DNA of 64,000 nt, from NCBI GenBank assembly GCA_001600455.1, contig BCKC01000008.1, positions 2,019,345 to 2,083,344 of the forward strand. Direction: 5' to 3'. Positions 36,248 through 48,560 of the stretch are shown here, piece after piece (the first letter of the stretch is position 1; the number at the start of each line of letters is the position of its first letter). Below the pieces are notes generated by a model. That model was not told the DNA's origin and made no database searches. It was given only the letters and a program-made list of their open reading frames with translations. The position numbers and the translations under genes are program-made. The DNA is from Endocalyx cinctus. Taxonomy: Eukaryota > Ascomycota > Sordariomycetes > Amphisphaeriales > Apiosporaceae.

Positions 36248-39200
36248 GAACCAAAACATAACAATAACAGAGCAGCATAACGAAATTGAAGGGGGAGAAA
36301 GAAAAAAAAAAAAAAAACTACCCAAGTGGGAAAACCTGACAGGTTACAGTCGGGGTAGATTGGGGGGTACCTGGACCAGATATTTGTAATTTTTTTTTAT
36401 GTTCTCAAGTGACTTTACGGGTACTGCTATTTCGGGACGTTCCATTCCCTAAACCCACGTTGATCATGAGGCTGCATGGATCTGGCCCCGAGCCATGCGC
36501 ATTCTGCAGCCACCAAAGCAAAGAAAAAAGTCTTGAGGATTTCTTTTTTGGTGGCTTTTTTCTCTGCTTTCTTTTCGCTGCCTTTTTAAAATATGATGTC
36601 GTCAACGCAGGTGAAATGTGTAGATCTACCCACGATGCGTGTGATGATGATGCGGCTGCTTGTCTGCTTAAGGTAAGGTACCAAACCAAGATATTTTCTT
36701 CGTCGCTGGACATTTACTTTTTTCCGGTCACACATTGGTCGCACAACGTAAACAATAGGAGTAAAGGGTGAGTACAAAACGAAAAAAAAGAGTTTAGTGT
36801 AAGCTGGTTATGCGTTGGTTGTTTTTATTCTTCATAGGGCCGCATCTCGGGCAAGCATTCCGAGCACGACCAAATTTGTTCCCTTTCAGGTAATAAGCGC
36901 GTGGAACTATTGCGGTACTCGTAGTAGTAAATGTACCTGATATGCGGTACCGCGTAAGTACATCTCATCGTAAGCACAGGTCTTTGTGTAACCATTACTC
37001 TACCAGTAAGGATCCGTCACGATCACACTTCACTATCAAGTTCATATTCACTTCTTTCGACTCTTCAATCCTTCTTAATCGTCGTGATTTTCATCGTTAC
37101 GGGAATGATGGCGGGAGAAAAGGGGGAGGGGGGTGTTTAATGTATACGCGTATTTCTCTTCCAGGGGGTTTCTATATCCTTGGGGGCGGGATGGGTTTAC
37201 GTGTAGACCCCAAGAAAAAAAACCAATGGGCTTTTCGGTAAGTTGATAATTCCGAACCGCCAGCTCGAATAAAATGGAGGTATCTCGTTCTTTACTCTCT
37301 AATTCCTTCACCCCCCCTTTTGTGCGGAACTGAATGGGTATATACCAGAATTAGGGATCCGATTGACTCAACGTTGTTAGTATCACGGCATAAAACATCC
37401 TGTACTAAATCTCATGTATTGGTTCAATGCTACATGCCATGTCTTCCGGAGAGTTATGGGTTGTCACAATATGCAGCCACCCGATCAAGAAGTAGAAAAA
37501 AAGATATATAGACAGTAACCACAAGAAAAAAAAAGAAGAGGGATCCATATCAAAACTTACTCGATTGTTAACCAGTTCATTTTCAAAATGCTATGGTCAA
37601 CTATCGATAAATGAACAGGTTCGCATTCTATCGGTATATTCACGATATCCCGTATTCCGTATTCCCCGTATCCCAGGCATCGTAACAGATATAGTCTCAT
37701 ACGTAACCTCTCGATCCTTTTGTAAGATGAACTCACCACACGCATCGGTAGGATTATTTCCACTCGTGGACCGAACATGGCAACATGGGTTTAAAAAACA
37801 TGGGTTAGCGACATGGGGTACGTTAAGAAAAATGCCTACCGTGTGTGAATTACGGAGTTTACTAGGTTAGTCCTTAAGGTATATACTAGACCTTGAGAGC
37901 GGAGTACACCCGCTAACTTTATTAGCCTGGCCCTGTAAATCAATAGTTAATCCCCCTGTAATGACCTGTCAGAGCCTGTATGCGGGCCTGGACCTCGTTG
38001 GCGTACGATGACTACTTTCAGAATACAATCTTCACCATCGGGCGAGGTTTTGTTGTGAACGTCATGCAGATAACAGAATGGAAAGATCGCGCCACATCCC
38101 CCCCTGAAATTCTACTTTGAAAAAATAAACATAAAAATAAATAAATAGATACATTTTGAAGTAAATGAACGAAATAAGTTACCATACAAAGGCCCAGCTC
38201 GTCACTCGGATCCGACTTTGGCTCCTTGTATGTGTAAGCGTATCGTGAAGTAACTTAATGTGGTACGTCCTCCGTAATATGCTGCACCAAGATCTACAAG
38301 ATAGGTTCAAGATATCACACCCAACTCGGGCACCCAAGAACATCAGATCCTAAATGTCGTGTAACGCCGGCGTTATGGGAGGGGGTTGGGGGGATTAAAG
38401 AGGAATATACTACTAGTAGAAGCGATGATAGCTATCTGGAAAGAAAAAAGAGAGACATATTTTCACATAATCCTTTTTTTATTCAGTTACGTGTAAATCC
38501 TCGATAATTTGAACAGTCATCTCTACTAATTAGATTTCAACGTAATCAAGTCAGATTTAAGGGAGTACGTTGATCCCACTCGTCAAACATTCGGGGATTA
38601 GACGAGACACTAAAAAACTCGCAAAAGACATTTTCATTCATACATAATCCATACACGTACATGGTATGGTATGGTAGTATGGATAGTTAGATATGTATTT
38701 CACCAACGCCGACTCGCAAAAGAACCACGCATCGCTACTAATAAATTGATGGTCTCCGTATTGAAACAAAACGGCAAAAGAAAATATTTTAGTTGGTTAT
38801 CATGAAAATGATTTGTGCATTTTTGATTCGCCTTTCCCAAGTATCTATCTAGTACTTGTAGTATTATATGCTGTATCTATACTACATATACACTACTAGG
38901 TAGGGTACGGGTAGCATGGAAGGATGCGGGGTTTTTTATTTTATTTTGTTTTATTTCTTTCGTTTCACTTTCGCTTTCTCTTTTCTTCTCAACGATGGGA
39001 AGACGTGAGTGAAGTCGATAACCAACAAAATAAAATCCAAAAGTTCAAGGTGATACACTCAGCACCCCTGCATTTACTAGGAAGGAATGCCGTGTCTGTA
39101 CTATGTAACATAACAACATGCATACTTTAGGATTTATTCCCTTTCTCTCTCTTTTCTCACTCTCTCGCTCTCTCGCTCACTCACCCTTTTCTTGCTTTTC

Positions 39201-39883
39201 TCTGCGCAAGTAAAGAGGTACAGTACATCTCTCGTGGGTACGACACTGTTGAGCACGATTCCGCGGAGAGCACAGTCAGGGACTATCCTTGCTTTCACAC
39301 CACCATCTACTGTGTATACTACGGCGGATTTCTCTGCTTTCTTTTCTTTTTCTCTTCTCTCTTTTTCTTCTTCTTCTTATTACCAATTGAAGGGTTGTTG
39401 CCTGGTGTACATACATAAATATGTAATTCTTACTTATGCCGTAGCATCCTTTGGAGCAACGGGTACGAGATAAATTTACATGAAATGATAGTAGTATATA
39501 TCTAGTATACTAGATTGTGGAAATACCTATATTTAAAGATGAGAATATAAATATAAATACTCTGGGTATTTATATAGAACAAACTAAGCTGGATACACTA
39601 AGTACGTAAGTTCGCTCACGCGAGCATTTGTAATTATTCACGATTGTAATCGTTCACTATCTAATATGTATAAAAATAACGAAAATATCGACATAGGAAT
39701 AGTGACTTGCTAGACGATGGTGACCATGTTGAAATCCTTCGCAACTAAACGGGTATCGAATTAAGGCGAGGTTAGGTTTCCTTTTGGGGTCCATCTGATC
39801 TGGTAAATGACGGGAGGGATGACTGAACAACTGTTAGGTTAACTCTTTCCGATGGGCCTTCCGTCACAAAATAATATAATATC

Positions 39884-39901
39884 AAAAAAAAAAAAAAAAA
39901 A
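39884..39901. repeat. A18 homopolymer
   Basis: Eighteen consecutive A in gene-free sequence. Confidence 0.85.
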
Positions 39902-40971
39902 GAAAACCGGTAACCAGTTTTTCTTAGCGGCTGATTCGCAAGAATTACATGTTTTATTTGAGGCTATCGTCAATAATATGACATGTCCAGGGTCCTCATC
40001 TCGTACGCCTTCTTTTTTTTTTTTTTCCTCTCACCACGAGCTTTTCCGCTCCCGAGCTACTGTCGATCACGCTCTTCCCACTCTAGACTAGTTGAGCGAA
40101 GCTGGTCTTGTCTTCTCCAGCCGCAATAAGCTATTGATCAAGATCTGTCTGAAAGCTGAATAAAGCTAAACCATATCGGATCACGCCATCGCTGATCACG
40201 CGCCAAGACAATAAAACCAGAGATATGGGAAAGGAAAGGGAGCCGAAAGAGCAGAAAAGCGGGTGAGGGTGACGGTCTATCTAGCATTTACGTAGTTGTA
40301 GTCTACACTATCTATTATGTGCGTATATTATTATTATACGTGTATCCAACTATATGCTGCACGAATAAGCTTTCGTGCAGTACTTGTTTTTTTTTTCTCT
40401 TGGGAAGCAACATTTTCCCTGCGCGTCTCAGTAGTGTCCAGTATATCTACCACAGTACATTACATACATTCTTACTCACATACATATTCAAGGTACAGTA
40501 CGCTACGTAGCGGACTGCAGGAGATAAAAAAGCTCAGCCTGCCTTTCGGATTCGCATGTCACTTTTCCCCTGTCGAATAATATGAATGACAGGGGGGAAA
40601 GAGGAGGGATAGTTGACCCCCCCTGGTAGTAATCATGACCCCCAAATTCTACCCGTCAGTTTTTACTTGAACGACTTCGAGGTCTCTTTCATTACTGTTC
40701 AATCAAGTTATGCAACGAACATATTATTTATTTTTATTTCCACCCGTGCGTACATATTACTCATGGACAAAAAGTAGTGTACATATAATAGTAAATCAGG
40801 AGAATACCGAGGACTTTTGACGATATCATTGGGGGAATTTTTTCTTTCAGATGAGCAATCAATTTTTCATTCTTTAGCGGTATAACGGCGTCGACGCCAA
40901 CTTTTCTATCTCTTCATTTTTTTTTCGTCTTCTTTCTTCTTTCATCTTGTATAGCTTTCGAATCATGTCGT

Positions 40972-40996
40972 AAAAAAAAAAAAAAAAAAAAAAAAA
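40972..40996. repeat. A25 homopolymer
   Basis: Twenty-five consecutive A in the upstream region of the C2H2 gene. Confidence 0.85.
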
Positions 40997-41244
40997 GGGA
41001 TAAAAAATAATTGCACTATGCAAAAATACATACGAAACCTATTAATGTAGTGTGGTAGATATTTGAACGTAACCCAGAATCTTGGGTGCATGGAGCCCTT
41101 GATCTATCTATCCTTAGGGGTGGATGGAGAGAAATAGGAACAGGGTTCTAGGCTCTTACCATTGTACATAGTATTTCTTTTATTTTTATTTTTTTTTATT
41201 CATGAGCTGACCCTGTCTCCTAAGCTGAATGTATTACACACCTC

Positions 41245-41262
41245 TTTTTTTTTTTTTTTTTT
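41245..41262. repeat. T18 homopolymer
   Basis: Eighteen consecutive T; the only T tract of at least 18 seen on the plus strand. Confidence 0.85.
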
Positions 41263-42944
41263 ATTCTTGATTATGAAAGTAGTAAAAAAATGTCTTTTTA
41301 TTTTTCCCTCTCTCTCTTCCTCTCTCTCGTTTATTTGATTATTATAATTTTCACTCTCTTCCTTTAATGGACTTTCCTAACCATCTGTCGTTACTTTATT
41401 TCCTAAGTGGGTAAGTACCTTAATGGTATCTGCCTTCTAAAGTCCTTCTCTCTTCATTCCTATTCTTCAATTTATTCCTCCGTCCTCCGTCTTCCGTCTA
41501 TCGTCTTTCGTTTTTATTTACTTCTTTCTTCTAGCTGATAATCTTGAATCTTTTCAGATTCAGTTCCGTAAATGCAGATATCTTAGATACACACTAGCAT
41601 AAAACTCTCTTTTGAAAATTCTCCTTCTTCATTCGTCCGTATAATCTTACGCTTAAGCTCGCTCGGTTCTAAATACTTTCGTTACGCTGCGTCAAGGCAT
41701 CAAGGCTTGGTATTCCTTCCTTCAAACCTCACTCTGGCATTTTGTTCCTCTTTAATGCCACGGTAAAAGATCCCACAAGCCACATTTCTTGTATCCACAT
41801 CATTCACTCCTTACCCCGTACTGAAATTCAAAACTTCAAACAAGAAAGAAATCTTGAAGGAGTGTTAGTCAAGTCACCCTAAAATTATACACTACTTTGT
41901 ACTACGAGTGTCGACCAAAGAGTAGTGTAGAGTTTCATTAGTGTCCGGTTCCCGAAAGTACCTACGTATCGCTAGTTACCTGGCTACCTCACATCCGCTC
42001 ACACCCCCCTCCTAATCATCTCTCTACTCGACCTCTCAAGAGTCGAACTGCATATGCACACACCCGGTAGCGCTTCAGCCCATTGAGCCTAGCCTGGGGA
42101 GGAAGGGGGGGTTATCCTTAGACTAGCCCTGATCCTTACCACCTGGGTCATCTAGACTTACTAAAGCCAGAGATACTACTTAGTGACAGACTGTACTTTG
42201 TACATGAGCTGCTAAAGTTCAGCGGGAGAACGAGAGAGAAAAACAAAAAATACTACTCTCTTAGGTCCAGCCCCGAAAATAAATAAATAAATAATAAAAA
42301 CCAATTACTTACGAGGACCCTTCTCCCCTATATGGGTCTAGCCAGGTTCACTGAAAAACAAGGTTTCAACCATCGAACCGCATATATCTCGACAGGCGCC
42401 TCCCGGCTGATCGACGTCTCCACATCCCAACTTGACCTTAAAGCTCTTGAACCCACCTCCAGCTCAGGAAAGGTTCGCTCGTAGTGCTTCTTTCATATTC
42501 TCATCCCACGTTTGCATCACCGTTCTGGATATCCCACCCAAGATCATCTTCATTCCGAGTAAGAAGTTCTAGGACCGGAGGCTCGCCAACTGTCGCATCA
42601 ACTGGTTATATCTTCATTCACGACAACACCACGCCACTCACGTATAATATCGTTTAGATACATTGGATCACAGGCACGGCATCACGGTTCAGTGACAATA
42701 AAAATCGACTCCCGCGGTCAGCATCCTGTTATTATTATATTGATCGTCTCTCACGAGTAGACTGTCAATTTCCGGGAAAGAGAAACTTGGCTATATACAT
42801 CGTCGTCTTAATAAAGAAGAACGGATTTAATCGTGAGAAGGTTTCCACGGTCCTTACTTATAGCTCTAGGTTTTATTTGGATCGCATCTTCTGTAGCAGG
42901 ACGATCTCGTTGGGGAGGATAAGGCGGAAATAAGAAAAAATATA

Positions 42945-44379
42945 ATGGACATCGCTACTCACAGCTTCACCGCACGAAGAGCAGCGACTGCCGGCCTACC
43001 TCAATTTCAACTTCCGCTACCGAATCCATCGCCGATAGAAGCTCAGATTCCCAGTATGGCAGATTTAACTTATTGTTCTTCACATTACCCTACACCTCCC
43101 ACCACAACCTCGTCCCCTTCCAGCTCTCATCAAGAGACGCCATCGCCATATCATCATCAATCCAATATTCCAACACATATCAATGGCATCAAACATCTGA
43201 CCACCGCATCAGGAGCTACCGGAAGCGATGGTTTAAGCCCCCTACCGTCCAGCGTCAACAGTTCCAGTCCCCAGAGCTCCCAGTCCGGAGTTACGCCGTA
43301 CCAGCAGAATAATTGGAGTTCGTCTTATACCTACAGCGCACTTCCGAGCACCGGACAGAGTGCTGTAATGCAGCCGAGTTTTAACAACCGGTCGCTTTAT
43401 TCCCCGCCCGGAAACGCGTACCATCCTCGGCATTCTGAATCGCCCACGGCGGGAGACGCCTTACCCGCTCCGCCTTACGAAAGTGTTGGGCCGACGTTTC
43501 CCATGTCGATAGGTGGCAGCGGCTCCGGCCACTCAGCCATGCTCTCTCAGCCTTCCCACGCCCCGCACAATTCGGTTATGGGACAGCAGACGGCTGCTTC
43601 GCAACCTCCGACGCCTTCGACGAACACCGCGGGCGCGTACTCTAAAGGACCGCCAACGCCAGGTTATTACTCAGGCGCGCCTTCCTCGAACGCTCAGCAA
43701 CAATCTTACTCAACTTTTGCTTCGGCTCATACCTCACCCACTCAGTCAGCTCCGGTGACAACTGGATCCATCTCGAGAGGCGTTCCGGCGCTTAGCTCAC
43801 ATCATTCTTCGATACAAGCTCCGACACACTACCAGACCCAGCCACATTACAGGTATCAAATGAGCCATACGTTAGGAGGAGGAGCTGTTCTCACGAACAT
43901 GCCAAATCCTCAAGGACCGATGCACCTTGTAAATGGCATGCATCATATGAGCCCGGGATATCCTCATCCTGGCCATCTGGCTCACCACCAAGGAATCTAT
44001 GCTCCTGGACCACCGAATTCTCAACAGCACCAACGCCCTTTCAAGTGTGACGTCTGTCCGCAGTCGTTCAGTCGCAACCATGATCTCAAGAGACACAAGC
44101 GAATTCATCTCGCGATCAAACCGTTTCCCTGTAAAGATTGTGAGAAGAGCTTCTCGAGAAAAGACGCCCTAAAGGTATGTGAAATTCGTCAATGAGTGTT
44201 GTTCTTCCATTATCACGTATACTAAACTTCAACAGCGACATCGCCTGGTCAAAGGCTGCGGTAATAACAGCAAGAACTCAAACGGTGGGAAATCAGAGTC
44301 GTCTAATAGAGACACGAAGTCTGGAGTTGAGGGTTCACAACTCCCCTTACGTGGAATCCCCAAAGAGGACTCGATCTAG
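42945..44379 (+). CDS. C2H2 zinc-finger transcription factor, FlbC-like
   Basis: Exon 1 is 42945-44174 and exon 2 is 44236-44379, across a 61-nt intron (GTATGT donor, AACAG acceptor), giving 457 aa. About 360 residues of Ser/Pro/Gln/His-rich, probably disordered sequence precede two C-terminal fingers. Finger 1 has Cys368, Cys371, His384, His388 (CDVCPQSFSRNHDLKRHKRIH). Finger 2 has Cys396, Cys399, His412 and, in place of the second His, Cys418 (HRLVKGC). The KRIHLAIKPFPC linker and the RHxLVKGC ending match my memory of FlbC, a regulator of conidiation in Aspergillus; the name is an inference. An in-frame TAG lies upstream of the ATG, so the start is firm unless a 5' exon exists. The intron falls inside finger 2. 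A 2-kb pyrimidine-rich upstream region suggests a long leader. Confidence 0.88.
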
Positions 44380-45310
44380 GAAGATGAGAGATATCCTCGT
44401 TTACTTTTTTTTATTTTGTTTTTAAGGGATAGTCGAGAACAGTCCTCCATAACGACGTATATATTTCATTCATTACGCAACGACGACAACACCTGAGTAT
44501 TATTACTATTGGGATTTGGGAATCATGGATCTGGAGTCGGGTATCGCTAGGGTATATATCGATAAAGCGACAATGGTTATAGATGGGATACCAAAACTAC
44601 AAGCCGGTTCAAGGGGTTATAGACGGGTAAGCATGGACTCGTACCAGGGGCGTTCTGCTTTGGACATGGAGCATGGGAAAGGTTGCTTTTTTTTCTCTCA
44701 TTTTTTACTCTCTCACTCGGACGTTTGTTTGTGGTTCGAGTATCGTGGCTCATAGCGTCTGGCTTCATCTTATGCCTGTGATTCTGGCGGGGCTTCTTTG
44801 TCATGGGCACGCTGTTTTCACCTCTCCATCTCACTTCCGAAGGTGCGACTGAAGATTTGAATGGCTCGTCATGGATTTTGTGATGATAATTACTACACAT
44901 CCAATTTTCAAATTTGCCAGCAGAAGGACCCTTTCATGGAAAGACGGCTAAGATTGGAGCAAAAGACTCGAGGGAATTGCGAAACGATGTATGTTGGTTC
45001 TGACGATCCCTTGTGGATCCGCTTTTTTTTGGTTGTTTTTGTTTTTGTTGGAGTTAAAAGGAGGAAAGCGGAGGAAGAGAAGTGGTTCGGCTTTGTACAT
45101 TACTATGGGAAGGACATAATATACCTTCAAATGTCGGTTCGGGAGGAGGGGTTTTCGGGAAGAAATATGGTATCGGAGGAATGAAAAGAATTGGGATGTA
45201 GATACCCGTTCAATGGATTTATAATGTTTTATTCTCTTATTTCAACGAAGAGGACGAGGGGGACATCTGGTATTGATATATATACCGTGACGAGAATTTA
45301 ACCGCATGTG

Positions 45311-45546
45311 CTACAAACCTTGAACAATGCCATTCTCAGCCATGGTGAGAGCCATTGTGAGGTTATCCAAGCCTTCAATATCAATGGCGTCCGACTGAGC
45401 TGAGAAATTGCCGTACACGGCGGCCTACCACCACGAACTATCATTGCCTACCTAGATTGTGGCATTTTTGATAAATCCTTATTTACCTCCGTGGCGTCCT
45501 TCGCTATCGCCGCTTTGCCTTTTGTTTTTTTAAGGAGGCTCTTTTT
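45311..45546 (-). pseudogene. coding-like two-exon fragment without start codon
   Basis: On the minus strand, 45546-45487 reads an open frame ending KAAIAKDATE, then a GTAAAT donor and a 62-nt intron ending GGTAG, then 45424-45311 reads 37 codons in phase (AAVYGNFSAQSDAIDIEG... ENGIVQGL) to TAG. The codon mix and the phase-0 splice look genuine. Upstream, the frame meets TAG at once and I find no ATG exon with matching signals. It may be the 3' part of a small gene whose first exon I cannot locate, or a decayed copy. I do not recognise the family. Confidence 0.35.
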
Positions 45547-45813
45547 CTACCCTTGCGGTCTATATTAAAGATAACCTCTTACAAATAGTTTTTTCTAGTA
45601 TTCACATGTGGAATGTTTGCCGCGTTCAAAGATATCTCGAAACTTTTGTAGTTTACCTTGATTACATTACTTTACTTTCGTTTTCAAGGCCAGCCAGCCC
45701 TTTACGAACAAACAAGAAGAACAGACAACCAACCCCCTTTTTCCTCTCTATCTCGTCTACGATCCAGTCTCGGTTTCAGAAACTCTTCACATGAACGTCA
45801 ATAGGAAAGTGAC

Positions 45814-45838
45814 AAAAAAAAAAAAAAAAAAAAAAAAA
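45814..45838. repeat. A25 homopolymer
   Basis: Twenty-five consecutive A, about 270 bp upstream (in minus-strand sense) of the coding-like fragment. Confidence 0.85.
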
Positions 45839-45965
45839 GAATCAAAAAATTACTTATGGCACGGGAACTAACGAAAGGTTAAAAGGGATATAACTCGGGG
45901 CACTGCATGTGTCAAAGACAGGACAGCGCGTATACGGGAACGAACCGGGAACGAACTAAACTCTT

Positions 45966-45990
45966 TTATTATTATTATTATTATTATTAA
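45966..45990. repeat. (TTA)n microsatellite
   Basis: About eight tta/att units in a row. Confidence 0.8.
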
Positions 45991-47481
45991 TTCAAATTTC
46001 GGGACGTGCCTAGATTGTTTTTCTTTTCTCTGTATAATGAATTAAGCCATCGTCGTCGTTCACGGACTGTTATGATACGATGACTCTTAAACTTTTAAGT
46101 TTAGAAAAAAACAAAAAAAAAATACGTCTGTGCAACACCCAGCCCTTTCGTAACTTCAAGACTTTTGTTTTTTTAAGCCTAGAATTGCTCGAGTGACTGT
46201 TTTTTTTTTTCCCTTTTCTTTTCTTTTGAAATGGTCTTTGCGTAGTAAAAACTATATATACGTACGTAATGAGTATTTCTTCCCCCTTCTATCTAAACTT
46301 GCTTTAACTTGAATCACATCCCTTCGAAAAAAGCAAAAGCTATACTATAAATTATACTTGCGTACTATACTATTCTAGTTAGGAAGACAAAGGGGCCGGG
46401 AAGAGGAGAAATGAAACAAAGTTAATCCCGCTAGGCAGGCGGGAAGGGGAGAGGAGAGCGGAGGGAAAAGGCGAGCGAGAGTTCCCTAACAGCTTACATA
46501 TTCAGTATTCATCATCGTGATCGCGTTCGTCACTATTTTAGCGTGTGTCAGTATAAGCATTGATGTTTTTCACTATCTACGTGTGTCCAGTCAGCCCCGG
46601 AGGTCAGCGATGTGAGTTTATGTCATCATCATCATCATCCTTTATCTCCTCCCCTCTCCCTCTCCCTCTCTCACTCCGTCACTCTCTTCCTTTCTCCCTG
46701 GTCGGTTTCAACGAGTTCGCGGCAGCTTTCGTGAGAGAAACGGCTTAAAAGAAAAGTGAAGAAGAAAGCAGAGACACGTATCATGATTTACGAGTTATCG
46801 AATGATAGAATTACATAGAGTCCTCAAAGAGTATTTAAAACTAGTATAGTATACTATCCTTAGGATGATGATCATGATCGTGATGACTACACGTACGTAC
46901 TGGACTAGGCAACTACTTGTACATAAACCGCTTACTCACACAACTTCGCTACCCAACCGGACGGACAACTTCCAAAAGACCGTCATACCATTTGATGAAT
47001 TAGTAGCGTATGCTAGACCAATACCACCCCAATCTTTCTACAGGTTGATAGAGGAGGGGGGGTAAGATGAGACGGAGGGGAACAGCTTCCTAACTTCCGG
47101 TAAACCTCGCAGGATGGGGGTTTTAGAGGGGGGGGAGGACCGTTCTTATTATTTCTTCACCGGTGGCCAAGACCAAGAAAGGCAGAATTAATAATAATAT
47201 AGAACATGCACTTCTTACAATTCTCTCAGTTACCTTTTTTTTTTTTTTCAGTTTTACGAGGTTTCTAGTATAATTCGCCCTAACTTAATAGACTATCGTT
47301 TTTGTGAGACAAAGCGCTTTAAGAAAAAAAAAAGAAAGAAGAGGAGAAAAAAAAAGTAGCATATTATAGTATAGGTCCTGGGATGTTCACATCAGGAAGG
47401 AGGGGAGACGTAGGGAGAGGTGTGTGTATATATACGTATGTGAAGAAGAAGAAGAAGGAGAAGAAGAAAAGAGTATCGCTT

Positions 47482-47500
47482 GGGGGGGGGGGGGGGGGGG
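47482..47500. repeat. G19 homopolymer
   Basis: Nineteen consecutive G preceded by a GAA-type repeat (aagaagaagaagaaggagaa). Similar in kind to the C tracts that border the assembly gap. Confidence 0.85.
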
Positions 47501-48160
47501 ATAATTATAATCGCAGGAAGCGCATTCCGCGACGCCGCTCGCTGCTACTTGTCCGAAATAGTGGGGCAAGGGGGGGGTAGGGGTGTGTAAATCTTGCACA
47601 TGGGTGAGGCTGAATAGCTAAGTAGTATAGTTATGAATTAAGAGGGCGGAAACATATTTCGCTTATTACTTTCTGTTACGTCGCTTTCTTTTTTTTATCT
47701 ACAAGTGTCCGTAGTCGGGATTTTTCTTTGACTTTTTTTTTTTTCGTTCTTAAAAAAGCAAATGACGTATGCGGGAAAACATCTCTCGCTTCGTCTCTTT
47801 CGTTCTCCGAGCGAAAGGGGGGAGGGGGGGCTATCACTACAAAGAGGAGAAAGTGAAGAGAGAGGGGATCGGTGGTGTGATGGAGTGAAAATGTGAACGA
47901 GCGCGCGTGCGTGACGTAGAATTGTGTTCTCTATTACTCTCTTACTCTTTCTTGCTTCTGCTGATTAGCACATATAGTTGATCTCTCTCGTTTTTTTTGT
48001 TTTTTTTTTCAAATTGAAACATACATAATGAATCTTTTTTTCTCTCTCTTAGACCAGCAGGGGGGAGGGGAGAGGAAGGGCGAATTGGGTTGGACACGAC
48101 GATCTTTTTCGTATCTTATTCCTAGTTTAGCTTCTTTCGGCTTTGCCTGCCGGGGCGTGT

Positions 48161-48300
48161 CTGTGTGTGTGTGTGAACGTATATACTACTATGTATAGTG
48201 GTATGTAAGTATATGTATACTATGTACATATATGCATGTGTATGTATGTATGTATGTATGTATATATATATGTACGTGTGTGCGTGTGTGGGTGGGTTAG
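48161..48300. repeat. TG / TATG / TA microsatellite cluster
   Basis: It starts with a tgtgtgtg run, then ta- and tatg-rich sequence with a tatgtatgtatgtatg core (48241-48260), tatatata, and another gtgtgtg run. Confidence 0.8.
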
Positions 48301-48540
48301 GTTGAACAACCACTGACCAAAATTAACAATCTCACCGTTACACAAGAAAAGCATCTTAGCAGCATGGGCATGGGTACGATATACTCTACATAGTAGTATA
48401 GAATGTGCCAAGGATACCATTTACATATACGCGGTACGGACATGCAGAGTAGTATATAATACGATATGGGCGTAGCAAGAATCCTGACGGTCCCGAGTTT
48501 TTCTTACAAAAAATTGTAGCGCTTGGGGCGATGCAAGTCC

Positions 48541-48560
48541 AAAAAAAAAAAAAAAAAAAA
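48541..48560. repeat. A20 homopolymer
   Basis: Twenty consecutive A in gene-free sequence. Confidence 0.85.

Larger units (their letters stand above)
28712..42944. other. 14.2-kb gene-free stretch with assembly gap
   Basis: This is the largest gap between recognisable genes in the window, flanked by the divergent Ctr and C2H2 genes. It is mostly AT-rich with TA/CATA-type microsatellite-like runs (29.5-29.6 kb) and homopolymers. There are three notable patches: a GC-rich, hairpin-rich island (31137-31345), a moderately GC-rich part with a CTG array (33.4-34.1 kb), and an N gap (34722-34866). The last 2 kb (40.8-42.9 kb) is strongly pyrimidine-rich on the plus strand, as expected for a leader or promoter of the C2H2 gene. 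The longest frames (30377-30805 +, without ATG; 32491-32874 -) carry no recognisable features. Confidence 0.5.

Noticed and set aside
36405..36771. Lys-rich (-) and Phe-rich (+) open frames
   Set aside because: Low-complexity frames generated by A/T-rich runs; no domain or splice support.
42020..42100. tRNA-like words on the minus strand (GCTCAATGG..., AGTTCGACTC)
   Set aside because: Arms do not pair into a cloverleaf and no acceptor stem was found; not a tRNA.
44861..45184. ATG-initiated 107-codon frame (+) downstream of the C2H2 gene
   Set aside because: Lies in the probable 3' UTR, has a T-rich stretch giving a short artificial hydrophobic run, and resembles nothing known.
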